From the NCBI RefSeq assembly GCF_000954115.1, contig NZ_CP010797.1, positions 2,914,001 through 2,978,000 on the forward strand: a stretch of 64,000 bases of DNA, given 5' to 3'. The stretch comes from Rhodococcus sp. B7740 (lineage in GTDB: Bacteria; Actinomycetota; Actinomycetes; Mycobacteriales; Mycobacteriaceae). The position numbers and the translations under genes were made by a program. Under the pieces are notes generated by a model. It saw only the letters and a list, made by a program, of their open reading frames with translations. It made no database searches and had not been told where the DNA came from. Within the stretch, counting starts at the first letter, position 1; every line of letters begins with the position of its first letter. This document shows, piece by piece, positions 48,632 through 58,500 of the stretch.

Positions 48632-49792
48632 ATGACCGAGCAGCCCGGCAGTGCGAGTGTCGGCGCACCGGATGTCGGCCTCTACCTGGACGACGAGCGC
48701 GCCGTCGCCGCCGTGTCCCATCCGATCGCGCCCGGACCCTCGCTGCACCTGGCGTCACTGCACGCGACCGTGCTCAACACTCATCCCGACGGCACCGTCT
48801 CGCTCGGAGATGCGACCGACGACGAGTCCGAGGCCTACACACATTTTCTCGACACCCTCGCCGACGGCGTGGGTGTCAGCGGCAGCAAGGGCACTGTTCT
48901 GCCCGCCGAGCAGCTGACGTCGATGGCCCTGCTGTGCCTGCTCACCGAGGTCGCGTCGTCGATCGATCTGCAGCCGCGCGATCTGGCGGCGGCCGCGACC
49001 TACCCTGCCCGCTGGACGGCCGAGCAGGTGTTCGCTCTGCGTTCGGCGATGAACGCACACGGCCTCGCCCACGTCTCGCTGGTGCCCGAGGCCGAGGCGC
49101 TCGCCGCATGGAACGCGTCGGTCCTGCAGACCCTGCAAAAGAAGGACTCCGCCGTCGCCGCCGCCCGCGGTGCTGCGATTCTGGCTGCTCAATTCCCCGT
49201 CGATGCCGTCACCGAGCGGTTCGCGGTGGTCTCCCCGAACGGATCCGACCGTCGCCCACTCTTCGCTGCGGCGGCGTTCGCTGCTGCATTGACCGTCGGT
49301 GCCGCACTCGTCGCGCTGCAACTCGGTACGTCCACCGATACCGCGGTCCCCACCATCGACAATGCCCAGGTGGTGCCGCCGACGTCCTCGATCGGCTCCG
49401 GATCGGGTGGCCCGATCGACTTCCCCACCGTCGTTCTCGAGCCTGCCGCCGAGATCGCTCCCGTCGTTCCGCTGCCCGCGACCACCACGTTCGCGGAGGA
49501 GACGACTCCGACCGAAATCTCCGACCTCCCGCGGAGCGAGCCGACCGAGACCGAGATCTCGACACGCCCTGCGAACGAGGCACCCGAGGACACCACCCCC
49601 GAAAAGCCTCCGATCTTCGTCGAACCGGTCGAGCCGGAACTGCCGGTCGAGGAGCCGACCGATCCGCCCACCGAGACTCCCGAATCCGGCCAGGACACCG
49701 AGCAGACTGCATCCGAGCAGGTTCCGGCGGCCCGCGGCGGCACAACTTCCGACCGAGAGCCGAACGACCGATCGACAGGGGACACTCGATGA
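48632..49792 (+). CDS. Degenerate membrane-anchored Hsp70-like protein with internal deletion
   Basis: A 386-residue protein. The first ~170 residues follow lobe I of an Hsp70-like domain: 'VGLYLDDERAVAAVSHP' replaces the phosphate-1 loop and 'TYPARWTAEQVFALRSAMNAHGLAHVSLVPEAEALAAWNA' corresponds to the equivalent region of its neighbours. It then jumps straight to 'KKDSAVAAARGAAILAAQ', which matches the end of their ATPase domain, so phosphate-2 and adenosine motifs are missing. A transmembrane helix (LFAAAAFAAALTVGAALVAL) and a Pro/Glu/Thr-rich outer tail follow. It is unlikely to bind ATP. Its stop overlaps the next start by 4 nt (ATGA). Confidence 0.75.
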   Translation: MTEQPGSASVGAPDVGLYLDDERAVAAVSHPIAPGPSLHLASLHATVLNTHPDGTVSLGDATDDESEAYTHFLDTLADGVGVSGSKGTVLPAEQLTSMALLCLLTEVASSIDLQPRDLAAAATYPARWTAEQVFALRSAMNAHGLAHVSLVPEAEALAAWNASVLQTLQKKDSAVAAARGAAILAAQFPVDAVTERFAVVSPNGSDRRPLFAAAAFAAALTVGAALVALQLGTSTDTAVPTIDNAQVVPPTSSIGSGSGGPIDFPTVVLEPAAEIAPVVPLPATTTFAEETTPTEISDLPRSEPTETEISTRPANEAPEDTTPEKPPIFVEPVEPELPVEEPTDPPTETPESGQDTEQTASEQVPAARGGTTSDREPNDRSTGDTR

Positions 49793-51432
49793 GCGGTACC
49801 GGTCACCTCGGAATCACCGTGGGCAACACCAGGTCCGTCGCGGCCTACCGCGCTTCGGTAGAGGACGAACCGACGATCGTCGTCCTGCCGACGACCCTGC
49901 GCTTCGACGAGGACGGCCGCGCCCACCTCGGTGAACCGGCCGACACGGCCCCGTTCACCCGGTTCGTCGATCTGGTCGGTCAGCAGGAGGATCTCGAGCC
50001 CGACGCCGACGCCTACCGCGCCGAGGACCTGATGGCCAACGCCGCCAATTGCCTCGTGACGATGGTGTCGGCGAAGGACGGCGTGGTCGGCGACATGCCC
50101 GTCACGACCATGACGTACCCGATGCGGTGGACCCGGGCCGCCGTCGCCCTGCTGCGCGACGCCCTCGATCACACCGGCCTCGCCGAGGTTGCCCTGGTGC
50201 CCGACGCCAAAGCCTCGAGCGCGTTCGCGCAGCCGAGCTCTTCGGCTGCGGTCACGGTGGTCGACATCGGAGCCACCGGCACCGACATCTCCACCTATCC
50301 CGGAGGTGGGACCGTCCGTGTCTCCGGCGTCGGCGGAGACGCCTTCACCGACGCACTCTTCGATCACGTGGTGACCGATCGCGAGCACATCGACCTGTCC
50401 GACGCGGCAGTGCTGGCTGCCCTTGCCGGCGTCGTCGCCTCGTGCGAGGCGGCCAAGCAGACCCTGAGCACCGCCGAGACCGCCACGATCTCCGTCGAAC
50501 TTCCCGGTGTCTCGCAGTCCACGACGGTGACACGAGCCGAGTTCGCGGACCTCGTCGCGCCGTTGCTCCACCGGCTCGACGTACCGGGGACCGGCACCGT
50601 GATACTCACCGGTGCCAGCGCCGCACTCCCGTCGGTCGCGACGCACCTCGGTGAACGCTCGTCGGGCCGAGTCCTCGTCGAGCCGCTCGCTGCGACCCGC
50701 GGCGCACTGGTACTCGCCGAGGTCGAGGACGTCGACGGCAACTCCCTGGTGACCGGTGCCGCGCCGATCGTCACCCGTAACGACGGCACGGAGTCCCTCG
50801 ACACCGACGCCATCCCGGTCGTCGCGCCGGAACCGTCGCTCGCCTTCTCCGAGGCCATTCCCGCGGTCGCTCCGGTGTTCGACCATTCGGAATTTCGATC
50901 CGAGCCGATCGTTCCGGTCGACGAGAAAGCCGCGACAACCGGTTACGTTCCCGCCACCCCGGTTGTCGACGCATCGGCAGGGGCGAAGAAGGAACGCAGC
51001 GAGCGCTCCCGAACGATCGCCACCATCGTGGCGGGCGCAGCGGCAGGCGTGGTCATCGTGCTCGCGATCGCGGCAGTGAGCGGAGTGTTCGGATCCGGCC
51101 CCGCCGCGACGCCTCCGACCGTCACCGATGCCGGCTCGCCGATCGTCACCTCGACTCGCACGCCGTCGACCACCACCGCAAGCCCCGTCGAGCCCGTCGT
51201 CGTTCCGGAGGTGATCGACGAGCCGACGTACGAGCCGTACGTCCCGCCCGCGCCCCAGCCTGCCCCGCCGCCTGTGCCGGTGCCCGCGTCGACGACGGTG
51301 GTCCCCACCACGACACCGGTGGTCACCACGACTCCGGTGACGACAACCCCGGTCACCACCACCACGACCACGACCACGACCACCACCGAACCGACGACAA
51401 GCGCCGCTACCGACCCGGTCACCAACCCCTGA
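49789..51432 (+). CDS. Membrane-anchored Hsp70-like protein with Thr/Pro-rich tail
   Basis: A 547-residue protein of the same design: an Hsp70-like ATPase domain (GHLGITVGNTRSVAAY, 'VTVVDIGATGTDISTYPG', 'GTVILTGASAALPSVATHL') with degraded nucleotide motifs, a linker, one transmembrane helix ('TIVAGAAAGVVIVLAIAAV') and a ~120-residue outer tail rich in Pro and Thr, ending in a long Thr run. No signal peptide, so the N-terminal domain is cytoplasmic and the tail outside, as in Ser/Thr-kinase-like receptors. The tail could be glycosylated (inference). Confidence 0.82.
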   Translation: MSGTGHLGITVGNTRSVAAYRASVEDEPTIVVLPTTLRFDEDGRAHLGEPADTAPFTRFVDLVGQQEDLEPDADAYRAEDLMANAANCLVTMVSAKDGVVGDMPVTTMTYPMRWTRAAVALLRDALDHTGLAEVALVPDAKASSAFAQPSSSAAVTVVDIGATGTDISTYPGGGTVRVSGVGGDAFTDALFDHVVTDREHIDLSDAAVLAALAGVVASCEAAKQTLSTAETATISVELPGVSQSTTVTRAEFADLVAPLLHRLDVPGTGTVILTGASAALPSVATHLGERSSGRVLVEPLAATRGALVLAEVEDVDGNSLVTGAAPIVTRNDGTESLDTDAIPVVAPEPSLAFSEAIPAVAPVFDHSEFRSEPIVPVDEKAATTGYVPATPVVDASAGAKKERSERSRTIATIVAGAAAGVVIVLAIAAVSGVFGSGPAATPPTVTDAGSPIVTSTRTPSTTTASPVEPVVVPEVIDEPTYEPYVPPAPQPAPPPVPVPASTTVVPTTTPVVTTTPVTTTPVTTTTTTTTTTTEPTTSAATDPVTNP

Positions 51433-51507
51433 CCTGGACGAACACTGATTCTGCGCCCGATGCCCTAGGGTGGGTCGCTGATGCCAAGCACCCGATGAAG
51501 GGATTTC

Positions 51508-52806
51508 ATGCGTAACACCGGGGCGCTGCGTGCCGCAGTGCTGTGTTCGACGGCTTTCGTTCTTCTTGCTTCGTTCTCCGGGACGGCAGCAGCGGACCCC
51601 GTCGTCCAGTCACCCGCCGATCAGCTTCCCCGCGAGCTCGTCGAGGCCGTGCAGCGAGATCTGAAGATCTCCCCGCAGGAGTACCTCGATCGTGCCGCCC
51701 GCGCGCAGGAACTGTCCGCATACGCATCGGACTTCCGGGCCAGCCGTCCCGCCGACTTCGCCGGTGCCTGGATCGGGCCCGACGGCAATGCCGTCGTCGC
51801 CGTCACCTCGCCTGCTGCGGCACAGGCCGTCGCCAAGGACGGATACGCCACCGCGCAGTCGCCCGTGTCGGCAGACGGACTCGAGAAGTCGCTGGCCGAT
51901 CTCAACAGTTGGATCGCAGGCCTCCCCCGCGAGATCTCGGAGCAGATCAACGGCACCGCCATCGACTTCATCGACAATCAGATCGTCATCGACCTGGTGA
52001 ACAGCCCGATCGGCAGCGCACTGAATCTGCCGACGCTGCTGGCGAACATCAAGGTCATTCTCTCTCCCGGCGGAAACAAGCCGGTCGACCCGACTCCGAT
52101 GGGCGGCGACACCTACGTCACCACCTCCGGACCCATCGCCGACGCTCCGGCCACCGACATCAGCATCTGCTCGTTCGGCTTCAACGCCGTCGACCCCTCC
52201 GGTGCCGCCGTCAATCTCAGCGCAGGCCACTGCAATCCCGACAAGGCCACCGGATCCGGCGGCGCACCGGTCTATCTTCCCGACCCGGCCGATATCGCAC
52301 GCAGCACGCAGATCGGGTCGTTCGATCGGTCGAGTCTGGGCGCGGAGGACGGCCTCGACTGGTCGGTCATCGCGTTGAACGACACCGGCATCGCGTCCGG
52401 ACTCGACCGCCCCACCGTCCGTGGCGCGAACGGCAGCACCGTCACCGTCACCGGAACGGCATCACCGGTCATCGGCGCGCCGGTCTGCAAGTCCGGGCAG
52501 TCGTCCTCGTTCACCTGTGGAGTGGTTGCGGCCGATCGCGTCGAGACGCAGCTCTACATGGAGGACGGCACGTCCCGCACCGTACGCGGATTCGCCAGCA
52601 CCGCATGCACTCTCGCAGGCGACAGCGGTGGAGCCATCGTGACCGGGACACTCGCCCTCGGCATCACCAGCGGATCCAACAGCGGCGGCGCACCGGACTG
52701 CAACGAGGCGAACCTCGCGCTGGCACAGTACGGCGGCACCGCCAGCCTGGGCATTCCCATCGATCAGGTCACGCGCGCAACCGGAGCCACGCTGCGAACC
52801 GACTGA
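51508..52806 (+). CDS. Secreted S1-family (chymotrypsin-like) peptidase
   Basis: A 432-residue preproprotein. Signal peptide 'LRAAVLCSTAFVLLASFSGTAAA', then a pro-region (VEAVQRDLKISPQEYLDRA) of the alpha-lytic protease type, then the peptidase: His in 'NLSAGHCNPD', Asp in 'EDGLDWSVIALN', Ser in 'TLAGDSGGAIVTG'. Four or more Cys suit disulfide bonding. AAGGG lies 5-9 nt before the ATG. A paralogue with the same plan follows after 90 nt. Substrate unknown; probably a secreted or envelope protease. Confidence 0.92.
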   Translation: MRNTGALRAAVLCSTAFVLLASFSGTAAADPVVQSPADQLPRELVEAVQRDLKISPQEYLDRAARAQELSAYASDFRASRPADFAGAWIGPDGNAVVAVTSPAAAQAVAKDGYATAQSPVSADGLEKSLADLNSWIAGLPREISEQINGTAIDFIDNQIVIDLVNSPIGSALNLPTLLANIKVILSPGGNKPVDPTPMGGDTYVTTSGPIADAPATDISICSFGFNAVDPSGAAVNLSAGHCNPDKATGSGGAPVYLPDPADIARSTQIGSFDRSSLGAEDGLDWSVIALNDTGIASGLDRPTVRGANGSTVTVTGTASPVIGAPVCKSGQSSSFTCGVVAADRVETQLYMEDGTSRTVRGFASTACTLAGDSGGAIVTGTLALGITSGSNSGGAPDCNEANLALAQYGGTASLGIPIDQVTRATGATLRTD

Positions 52807-52895
52807 GTCGGGTACTTCGGGAGCCGTTCACCGCCTATAGTCGTACTCCAGGGTGAACGGCATCACATCACGAGATGCCCGGGGGAGAGGTTTCT

Positions 52896-54005
52896 ATGCG
52901 TCGCCGAGCTTTCCGGCTGTCGTTCGTCGCGGTTCCGATTCTGGCGACGATGGCGGTGTTCGCACCGACCGCGAGCGCAGAACCACCATTGCCTCCCGCC
53001 CTCGCCGACGCCGTGGCCCGTGACCTCGGCCTGACTCCGCAACAATTCCTCGATCGGGCCGACGCGGCACGTCGACTCGCCGACTTCACCGATACGGTCG
53101 GATCCGACGGGGTCGCGAGCGCGTGGCTGGACGCCGACGGACGCCCCGTCGTCGCGGTGGCGGACGGACCTACCCGCGCCGACGTGGCAGATGCCGCGTC
53201 CGCCAACGGCTTCGAGATCGATGCCTCGCCCATCGTGATCCCGCAGGCGATGTTCGATGCCGTCCAGCCGCTGTGGGACCTGCTCCCCTTCGATCCGTCA
53301 CCGACGGCAGGCCCGATCCGTGCGAGTTCGTATCTCGGCGGCGACAGCTTTCTCGCGGGCACACCGGCCGGTCTCGGACAACGTTGCTCGCTCGGGTTCA
53401 ATGCCGTCGACCCGACGCGCGGATCGGTGAACATCACTGCGGGCCACTGCAATCCGAGCACAACCGATACCGGCTCCGCAGCACTGACGGGCGCGTACCC
53501 GATGTACGGCAGTCTCGTGGGCTCGAAATTCGGAACGTTCTACCGAACGAGCCAGTCGCGCAACGACTACGCCTTGATCGACATCGACGACGCCAACGTC
53601 GCCGAATTCGAGAGCAACGCAGTGCGAGTCCCCGGAGCGGACCCGCTGCATGTCACCGGCACGGTCGACCCGATCGTGGGCGCGCCGGTCTGCAAGTCCG
53701 GATCCAGAACCGGATTCAGTTGCGGCACAATTCTTTCCACCGGTCTGCAGGTGGCACTGGGAGACAACGTCCTGGACCGCAGTTTCTCCACCTCGATCTG
53801 CGCGCTACGCGGCGACAGCGGCGGCCCCGTCGTCAGCGGCACCCTCGCCGTCGGCATCGCCAATGCGTCGAACGTGGGAGACCAGCCCTCCTGCGAGATC
53901 GCGACCGTCGTCAGCATGCTGCAGGGTCAGCGACCCGAGCTGTTCGCCACCCCCATCAACGACGTACTCGCAGAGAACCCCGGTCTGACCATCCGCACCT
54001 CGTAG
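52896..54005 (+). CDS. Secreted S1-family (chymotrypsin-like) peptidase, paralogue
   Basis: A 369-residue protein beginning 'MRRRAFRLSFVAVPILATMA' and 'PTASA' (signal peptide), a pro-region 'ARDLGLTPQQFLDRADAARRL' very close to its neighbour's, then His in 'NITAGHCNPS', Asp in 'RNDYALIDID' and Ser in 'LRGDSGGPVVSG'. ATG 52896 has GGGGAGAGG just upstream; an in-frame ATG at 52875 lies inside that ribosome-binding site and is not used. The tandem pair is a duplication that has diverged. Confidence 0.92.
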   Translation: MRRRAFRLSFVAVPILATMAVFAPTASAEPPLPPALADAVARDLGLTPQQFLDRADAARRLADFTDTVGSDGVASAWLDADGRPVVAVADGPTRADVADAASANGFEIDASPIVIPQAMFDAVQPLWDLLPFDPSPTAGPIRASSYLGGDSFLAGTPAGLGQRCSLGFNAVDPTRGSVNITAGHCNPSTTDTGSAALTGAYPMYGSLVGSKFGTFYRTSQSRNDYALIDIDDANVAEFESNAVRVPGADPLHVTGTVDPIVGAPVCKSGSRTGFSCGTILSTGLQVALGDNVLDRSFSTSICALRGDSGGPVVSGTLAVGIANASNVGDQPSCEIATVVSMLQGQRPELFATPINDVLAENPGLTIRTS

Positions 54006-54120
54006 GCGTCCACTCGGACAAACACACCCGCGCTCCGTATGATCCGACGAGTCCATCGCTGCGAGGCGCATTGTCGCGCTCGAACAGTGCACCCGTTCGA
54101 CTGCTGAGGCGGAACCTTCC

Positions 54121-54216
54121 ATGACCGAACTGCTGTCCGTCGGATTCACACTCTTCGGCTACGCCTACACCATCGCCGTCGAGGCCATCTCGCTCGCCAC
54201 CATCCACGGAGCCTGA
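54121..54216 (+). CDS. Possible 31-residue small hydrophobic protein
   Basis: Reads 'MTELLSVGFTLFGYAYTIAV' and then 'EAISLATIHGA'. GAGGCGGAA lies 5-13 nt upstream. The composition suggests one short membrane helix. No homologue is recognised. It sits between the peptidase and a terminator; evidence is limited to the ribosome-binding site and composition. Confidence 0.35.
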   Translation: MTELLSVGFTLFGYAYTIAVEAISLATIHGA

Positions 54217-54232
54217 ACGATTCGAAAACAAG

Positions 54233-54264
54233 AAGCCCGCACTCCTCGTGAGGAGTGCGGGCTT
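54233..54264. terminator. Bidirectional terminator hairpin
   Basis: A perfect 15-bp stem AAGCCCGCACTCCTC / GAGGAGTGCGGGCTT with 2-nt loop. On the minus strand it is followed by CTTGTTTTCG, so it mainly ends the secreted-protein gene at 54279. Confidence 0.85.
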
Positions 54265-54278
54265 CCGCGAAGAGATGC

Positions 54279-54935
54279 TTACTTGGCCCAGACCGTGGTG
54301 CCCGGTGCCGCGTTCAACGTGTTGATCAAGTCGATACCGGCAACGACGAGAGTGGGACCGCCGGCGACGATCGTGCCGACGACGCCACCGATGCCTGCAC
54401 CGGTCACGACGGCCGGGATGACTGCGGGGCCGCCGATAATGCCGATGAGCCCCAAGCCAGCTCCGATTATGGTGCCGGTGAGCCCACCGACCGCGGTCGC
54501 AATACCGAGCTGCGACGAGAAGTTCTGCTGTGCCCTGAGGTTCTCTTCGGGCGAGGCGACGGTCGTCGCGCCGATGCTGCGCGAGTTGGCCGATGCCTTC
54601 GTGAAGTCGAGGTTCGGAACCAGACGCAGGGTCTTGCCGTTGTCGTCGACGTTCTGCTCGTACGGGAAGTTGAGTCCGCCGAGGTTGAACGAGAGCGGAA
54701 GCGTCACGAGGGTGTTGTCGGCGGCGTCGAGGACGTCGACCGTCTTGCCGTCGTCGGCGACCTTGAAGACGCCTGCATCGATGGTGGTGACGATCGTGCG
54801 ATCTTCGAGGTCGACGGTGTAGTTGGTGTCACCGGGGGCTGTTTCCTCGGCGGGCTGCGCGTACGCGGTTCCGCTGGCCAGGCCCATCGCGACTGCGACG
54901 AGGGCCGATGTGACGGCCAGTTTGCGAAGTTTCAT
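54279..54935 (-). CDS. Secreted protein with C-terminal glycine-zipper region
   Basis: A 218-residue protein. Signal peptide 'MKLRKLAVTSALVAVAMG' with cleavage near AYA-QPA. The middle (about 35-135) looks like beta strands ('NYTVDLEDRTIVTTIDAGVFKV', 'LRLVPNLDFTKA'). The C-terminal 80 residues are hydrophobic and Gly-rich ('VGGLTGTIIGAGLGLIGIIGG', 'GAGIGGVVGTIVAGGP'), a membrane-inserting or glycine-zipper element. I use ATG 54935; 54989 adds unconserved residues. Similar proteins are common and uncharacterised in Rhodococcus and Nocardia. Confidence 0.75.
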   Translation of the reverse strand: MKLRKLAVTSALVAVAMGLASGTAYAQPAEETAPGDTNYTVDLEDRTIVTTIDAGVFKVADDGKTVDVLDAADNTLVTLPLSFNLGGLNFPYEQNVDDNGKTLRLVPNLDFTKASANSRSIGATTVASPEENLRAQQNFSSQLGIATAVGGLTGTIIGAGLGLIGIIGGPAVIPAVVTGAGIGGVVGTIVAGGPTLVVAGIDLINTLNAAPGTTVWAK

Positions 54936-55514
54936 GTGGAGTTCAGTTCCGTTTCTGTGCAGTGGGTGCTTGGCAGTTCCGCTAGGCAACCGTCAAACGC
55001 AAAGTCACCCCGATGACGCGTCTGAGACTTGTGGTGCGCTCGAAATTGTAGCGTACAAATCGGACCGATCGTTGTCCTTCTGAAACCGCCCCGACCTCCA
55101 CCACTTGTTCACTGTCACAGTCGGATTCGCCGCCTGTGCAGCATCGGCATACGTGAACTCCATCGAAGTCGCTGCAATCTGTCGTAGCCCCCGAAACTGG
55201 AGCGCAACCAGTACTCGGCGTCGGTTTCCGCTGGATACCGATACGGCGACTCCCCGCCAAGTAAGGGCTGCCTTTGCGAGAACACCTCGACGGCATACGC
55301 ATACGGTGATCTGCGAGACAACCTACTGACGAGTTCAGCCCACCCGTCGGACGGCCTCATTTCAGCACCCACCAGCATCGCTTCACCCGGCGATGCTAAG
55401 TTACCCATCAGTACAGCTGAATCACTACTGGCGAGTAACATAGACCGGAATCCAGCTCGACGGGCTGAACCCGCGGTAGCCCTCCAGCTGCCACCTTTAG
55501 CGAAAGGCCGCGAC
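54936..55514. other. Intergenic region upstream of etfD
   Basis: About 580 bases with no convincing gene; several short open frames exist on both strands but none has a good ribosome-binding site or family. It carries the leader of the minus-strand secreted protein and the long leader of etfD, with two operator-like sites at 55401-55438. Confidence 0.5.
55401..55438. promoter_or_regulatory. Paired TTAC-N6-GTA operator-like sites upstream of etfD
   Basis: TTACCCATCAGTAC (55401-55414) and CTACTGGCGAGTAA (55425-55438) have the same TTAC-N6-GTA form, and the second contains the inverted repeat TACT-N4-AGTA. Together with their flanks they read GTTAC-N4-CAGTA-N12-TACTG-N4-GTAAC, fully symmetric. 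This is typical for a TetR-family operator; a fatty-acid-responsive regulator would suit etfD. Confidence 0.5.
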
Positions 55515-58500
55515 ATGAACGCCCTGACGATCACGTTGGGCACAGTCGGTGCTCTGCTCAGCCTCGTGTGTTGGTACGTCTTCATTCGCGGGGGCCTGCG
55601 GATGTTCAACATCGTGCGACTGGGCCAGCCGGCACCCGACCGCTGGCGACCGATAGTCCCTCGCTTCAAGCAGATGGTCGTCGAGTTCCTGGCTCACACC
55701 AAGATGGTCAAGTTCCGCACCGTCGGCTGGGCGCACTGGCTGGTCATGATCGGCTTCATGCTCGGTGCCATCGTCTGGTTCGAGGCCTACGGCCAGACGT
55801 TCAACCCCGAGTTCCACTGGCCCATCGTCGGTGACACCGCGGCCTACCACCTCATCGACGAGCTGCTCGGACTCGGCACCGTCATCGGCATCACCACGCT
55901 GATCATCATTCGCCAGCTCAACCACCCGCGTAAGCCCGAGCGTCAGTCGCGCTTCGCCGGCTCCGGGTTCAAGGCCGCATACTTCGTCGAGGCCGTCGTG
56001 CTCATCGAGGGCCTGGGCATGGTGTTCGTCAAGGCGGGCAAGATCGCCACCTACGGACACTCGAACCCGTACACCGACTTCTTCACGATGCGCCTGGCCG
56101 AGCTCCTGCCGGCCAACTCGAACATGGTCTCGGTGTTCGCCTTCATCAAGCTGATGTCCGGCATGATCTGGCTCTACATCGTCGGCTCTCGCATCAACTG
56201 GGGTATCGCGTGGCACCGCTTCACCGCGTTCCCCAACATCTACTTCAAGCGCATGGACGACGGCACCGTCGCACTCGGCCCGGCCAAGCCGATGATGTCC
56301 GGCGGCAAGGTCCTCGAGATGGAAGAGGCCGACCCCGACGTCGACGCGTTCGGCGCAGGCAAGATCGAGGACTTCAGCTGGAAGGGCTGGCTCGACTTCA
56401 CCACGTGCACCGAATGCGGCCGCTGCCAGTCGCAGTGCCCCGCCTGGAACACCGGCAAGCCCCTCTCCCCCAAGCTGCTGATCATGTCGCTGCGCGACCA
56501 CAGCCACGCCAAGGCCCCCTACCTGCTGGCCGGCGGCAAGAAGGACATGGCGGGCGACGAGGTCGGCCTCGTCGACGCCGAGGGCAACGTCGACCAGAAG
56601 GCGCTCGACGCCATCCCGCAGAACGCTCGTGACGAAGCCGATCGCAAGCTCGTCGCCGACGCCATCGAGGGCGGCATCATCGATCCCGAGGTGCTGTGGA
56701 GCTGCACCACCTGCGGTGCGTGCGTCGAGCAGTGCCCGGTGGACATCGAGCACGTCGACCACATCATCGACATGCGCCGCTACCAGGTGCTGATCGAATC
56801 GGAGTTCCCGTCCGAGCTCGCAGGTCTGTTCAAGAACCTCGAGAACAAGGGCAACCCGTGGGGCCAGAACTCCAAGGACCGGCTCAACTGGATCAACGAG
56901 ATGGACTTCGACATCCCGGTCTTCGGCCAGGACGCCGATTCGTTCCAGGACTACGAGTACCTCTTCTGGGTCGGCTGCGCCGGTGCCTACGAGGACCGCG
57001 CGAAGAAGACCACCAAGGCCGTCGCCGAGCTGCTCGCCACCGCAGGCGTGAAGTTCCTGGTGCTCGGTGCCGACGAGACCTGCACCGGTGACTCCGCTCG
57101 CCGCGCAGGCAACGAATTCCTGTTCCAGCAGCTCGCAATGCAGAACATCGAGACGCTGAACAACGTCTTCGAGGGTGTCGAGCAGAACAAGCGCAAGATC
57201 GTCGTCACCTGCGCCCACTGCTTCAACGCACTCGGCAACGAGTACCCGCAGGTCGGCGGCGACTACGAGGTGGTCCACCACACCCAGCTGCTCAACCGAC
57301 TCGTGCGGCAGAAGAAGCTGATCCCGGTGGCCTCGGTCAGCCAGGACATCACCTACCACGACCCGTGCTACCTGGGCCGTCACAACAAGGTGTACGACGC
57401 CCCGCGTGAGCTCATGGCCGCGTCGGGCTCCAACCTCAAGGAGATGCCGCGTCACGGTGAGCGGTCCATGTGCTGTGGTGCCGGTGGCGCACGCATGTGG
57501 ATGGAAGAGAACATCGGCAAGCGCATCAACATCGACCGGGTCGACGAGGCACTGGCGACCAACCCCAAGAAGATCGCCACGGGTTGCCCGTTCTGCCGCG
57601 TCATGCTCACCGACGGTGTCACCGCACGTCAGGAAGGCGGCGCACACGAGGGCGTCGAGGTCGTCGACGTCGCACAGTTGATGCTCGAGTCGATCACCCG
57701 CGTCGAGTCCTCGGTGCTGGCCGAGAACATCAAGGTCATCCCCCGCGAGCGCACTCCTCAGGAGGAGCTGGCAACGGAGAATGCCGCCGAGGTCGAAGAG
57801 GCCGAGCGGATCGCACCAGTCGAGGAACCCGCCGAGGCGAAGTCCGCTCCGGCAGCTCCGGCTCCCAAGGCCGGCGGACTGAAGATGAAGGGTCTGGCCA
57901 AGGCTCCGGGAGCCAAGGCACCCGGTTCCGCGGCACCGGCCGACAGTGCCGACGCAGAACCCGCCGCCAAGCCCAAGGGTCTCGGCATGGCCGGCGGCAA
58001 GGCACCCGGCGGCAAGGGCCTGCAAATGAAGGGCAAAGCACCCGGCGCGAAGGCGGCTGCACCTGCACCTGCCGAGACTCCCGCGGCGGCCGAAGCACCT
58101 GCTACCGCAGAGACCTCTGAGTCGACTCCGTCGGTCAAGCCCCAGGGTCTGGCCGTGAAGTCCGGATTCAAGAAGCCGGGTGCCAAGGCACCGGGTAAGC
58201 CTGCTGCCGAAGCCCCTACTGCCGAGGCCACGGCGTCGGAGGCACCCGCCACCGAGGCTGCAACCGAATCCAAGCCGACCGTTCAGCCCAAGGGCCTGGC
58301 CGTGAAGTCCGGATTCAAGAAGCCAGGCGCCAAGGCACCGGGTAAGCCTGCTGCCGAAGCTCCTGCTGCCGAGGCTCCCGAGTCCGAGGCTCCTGCTGCA
58401 GCGGCTCCTACGGCTTCGGCCCCTGCCCCGGAAGCACCCGCCACCGAGGCCGCAACCGAATCCAAGCCGACCGTCCAGCCCAAGGGCCTGGCCGTGAAGT

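Noticed and set aside
54982-55669. Two minus-strand open frames upstream of and overlapping the etfD start
   Set aside because: No ribosome-binding site and no domain; one overlaps the membrane-helix coding start of etfD.
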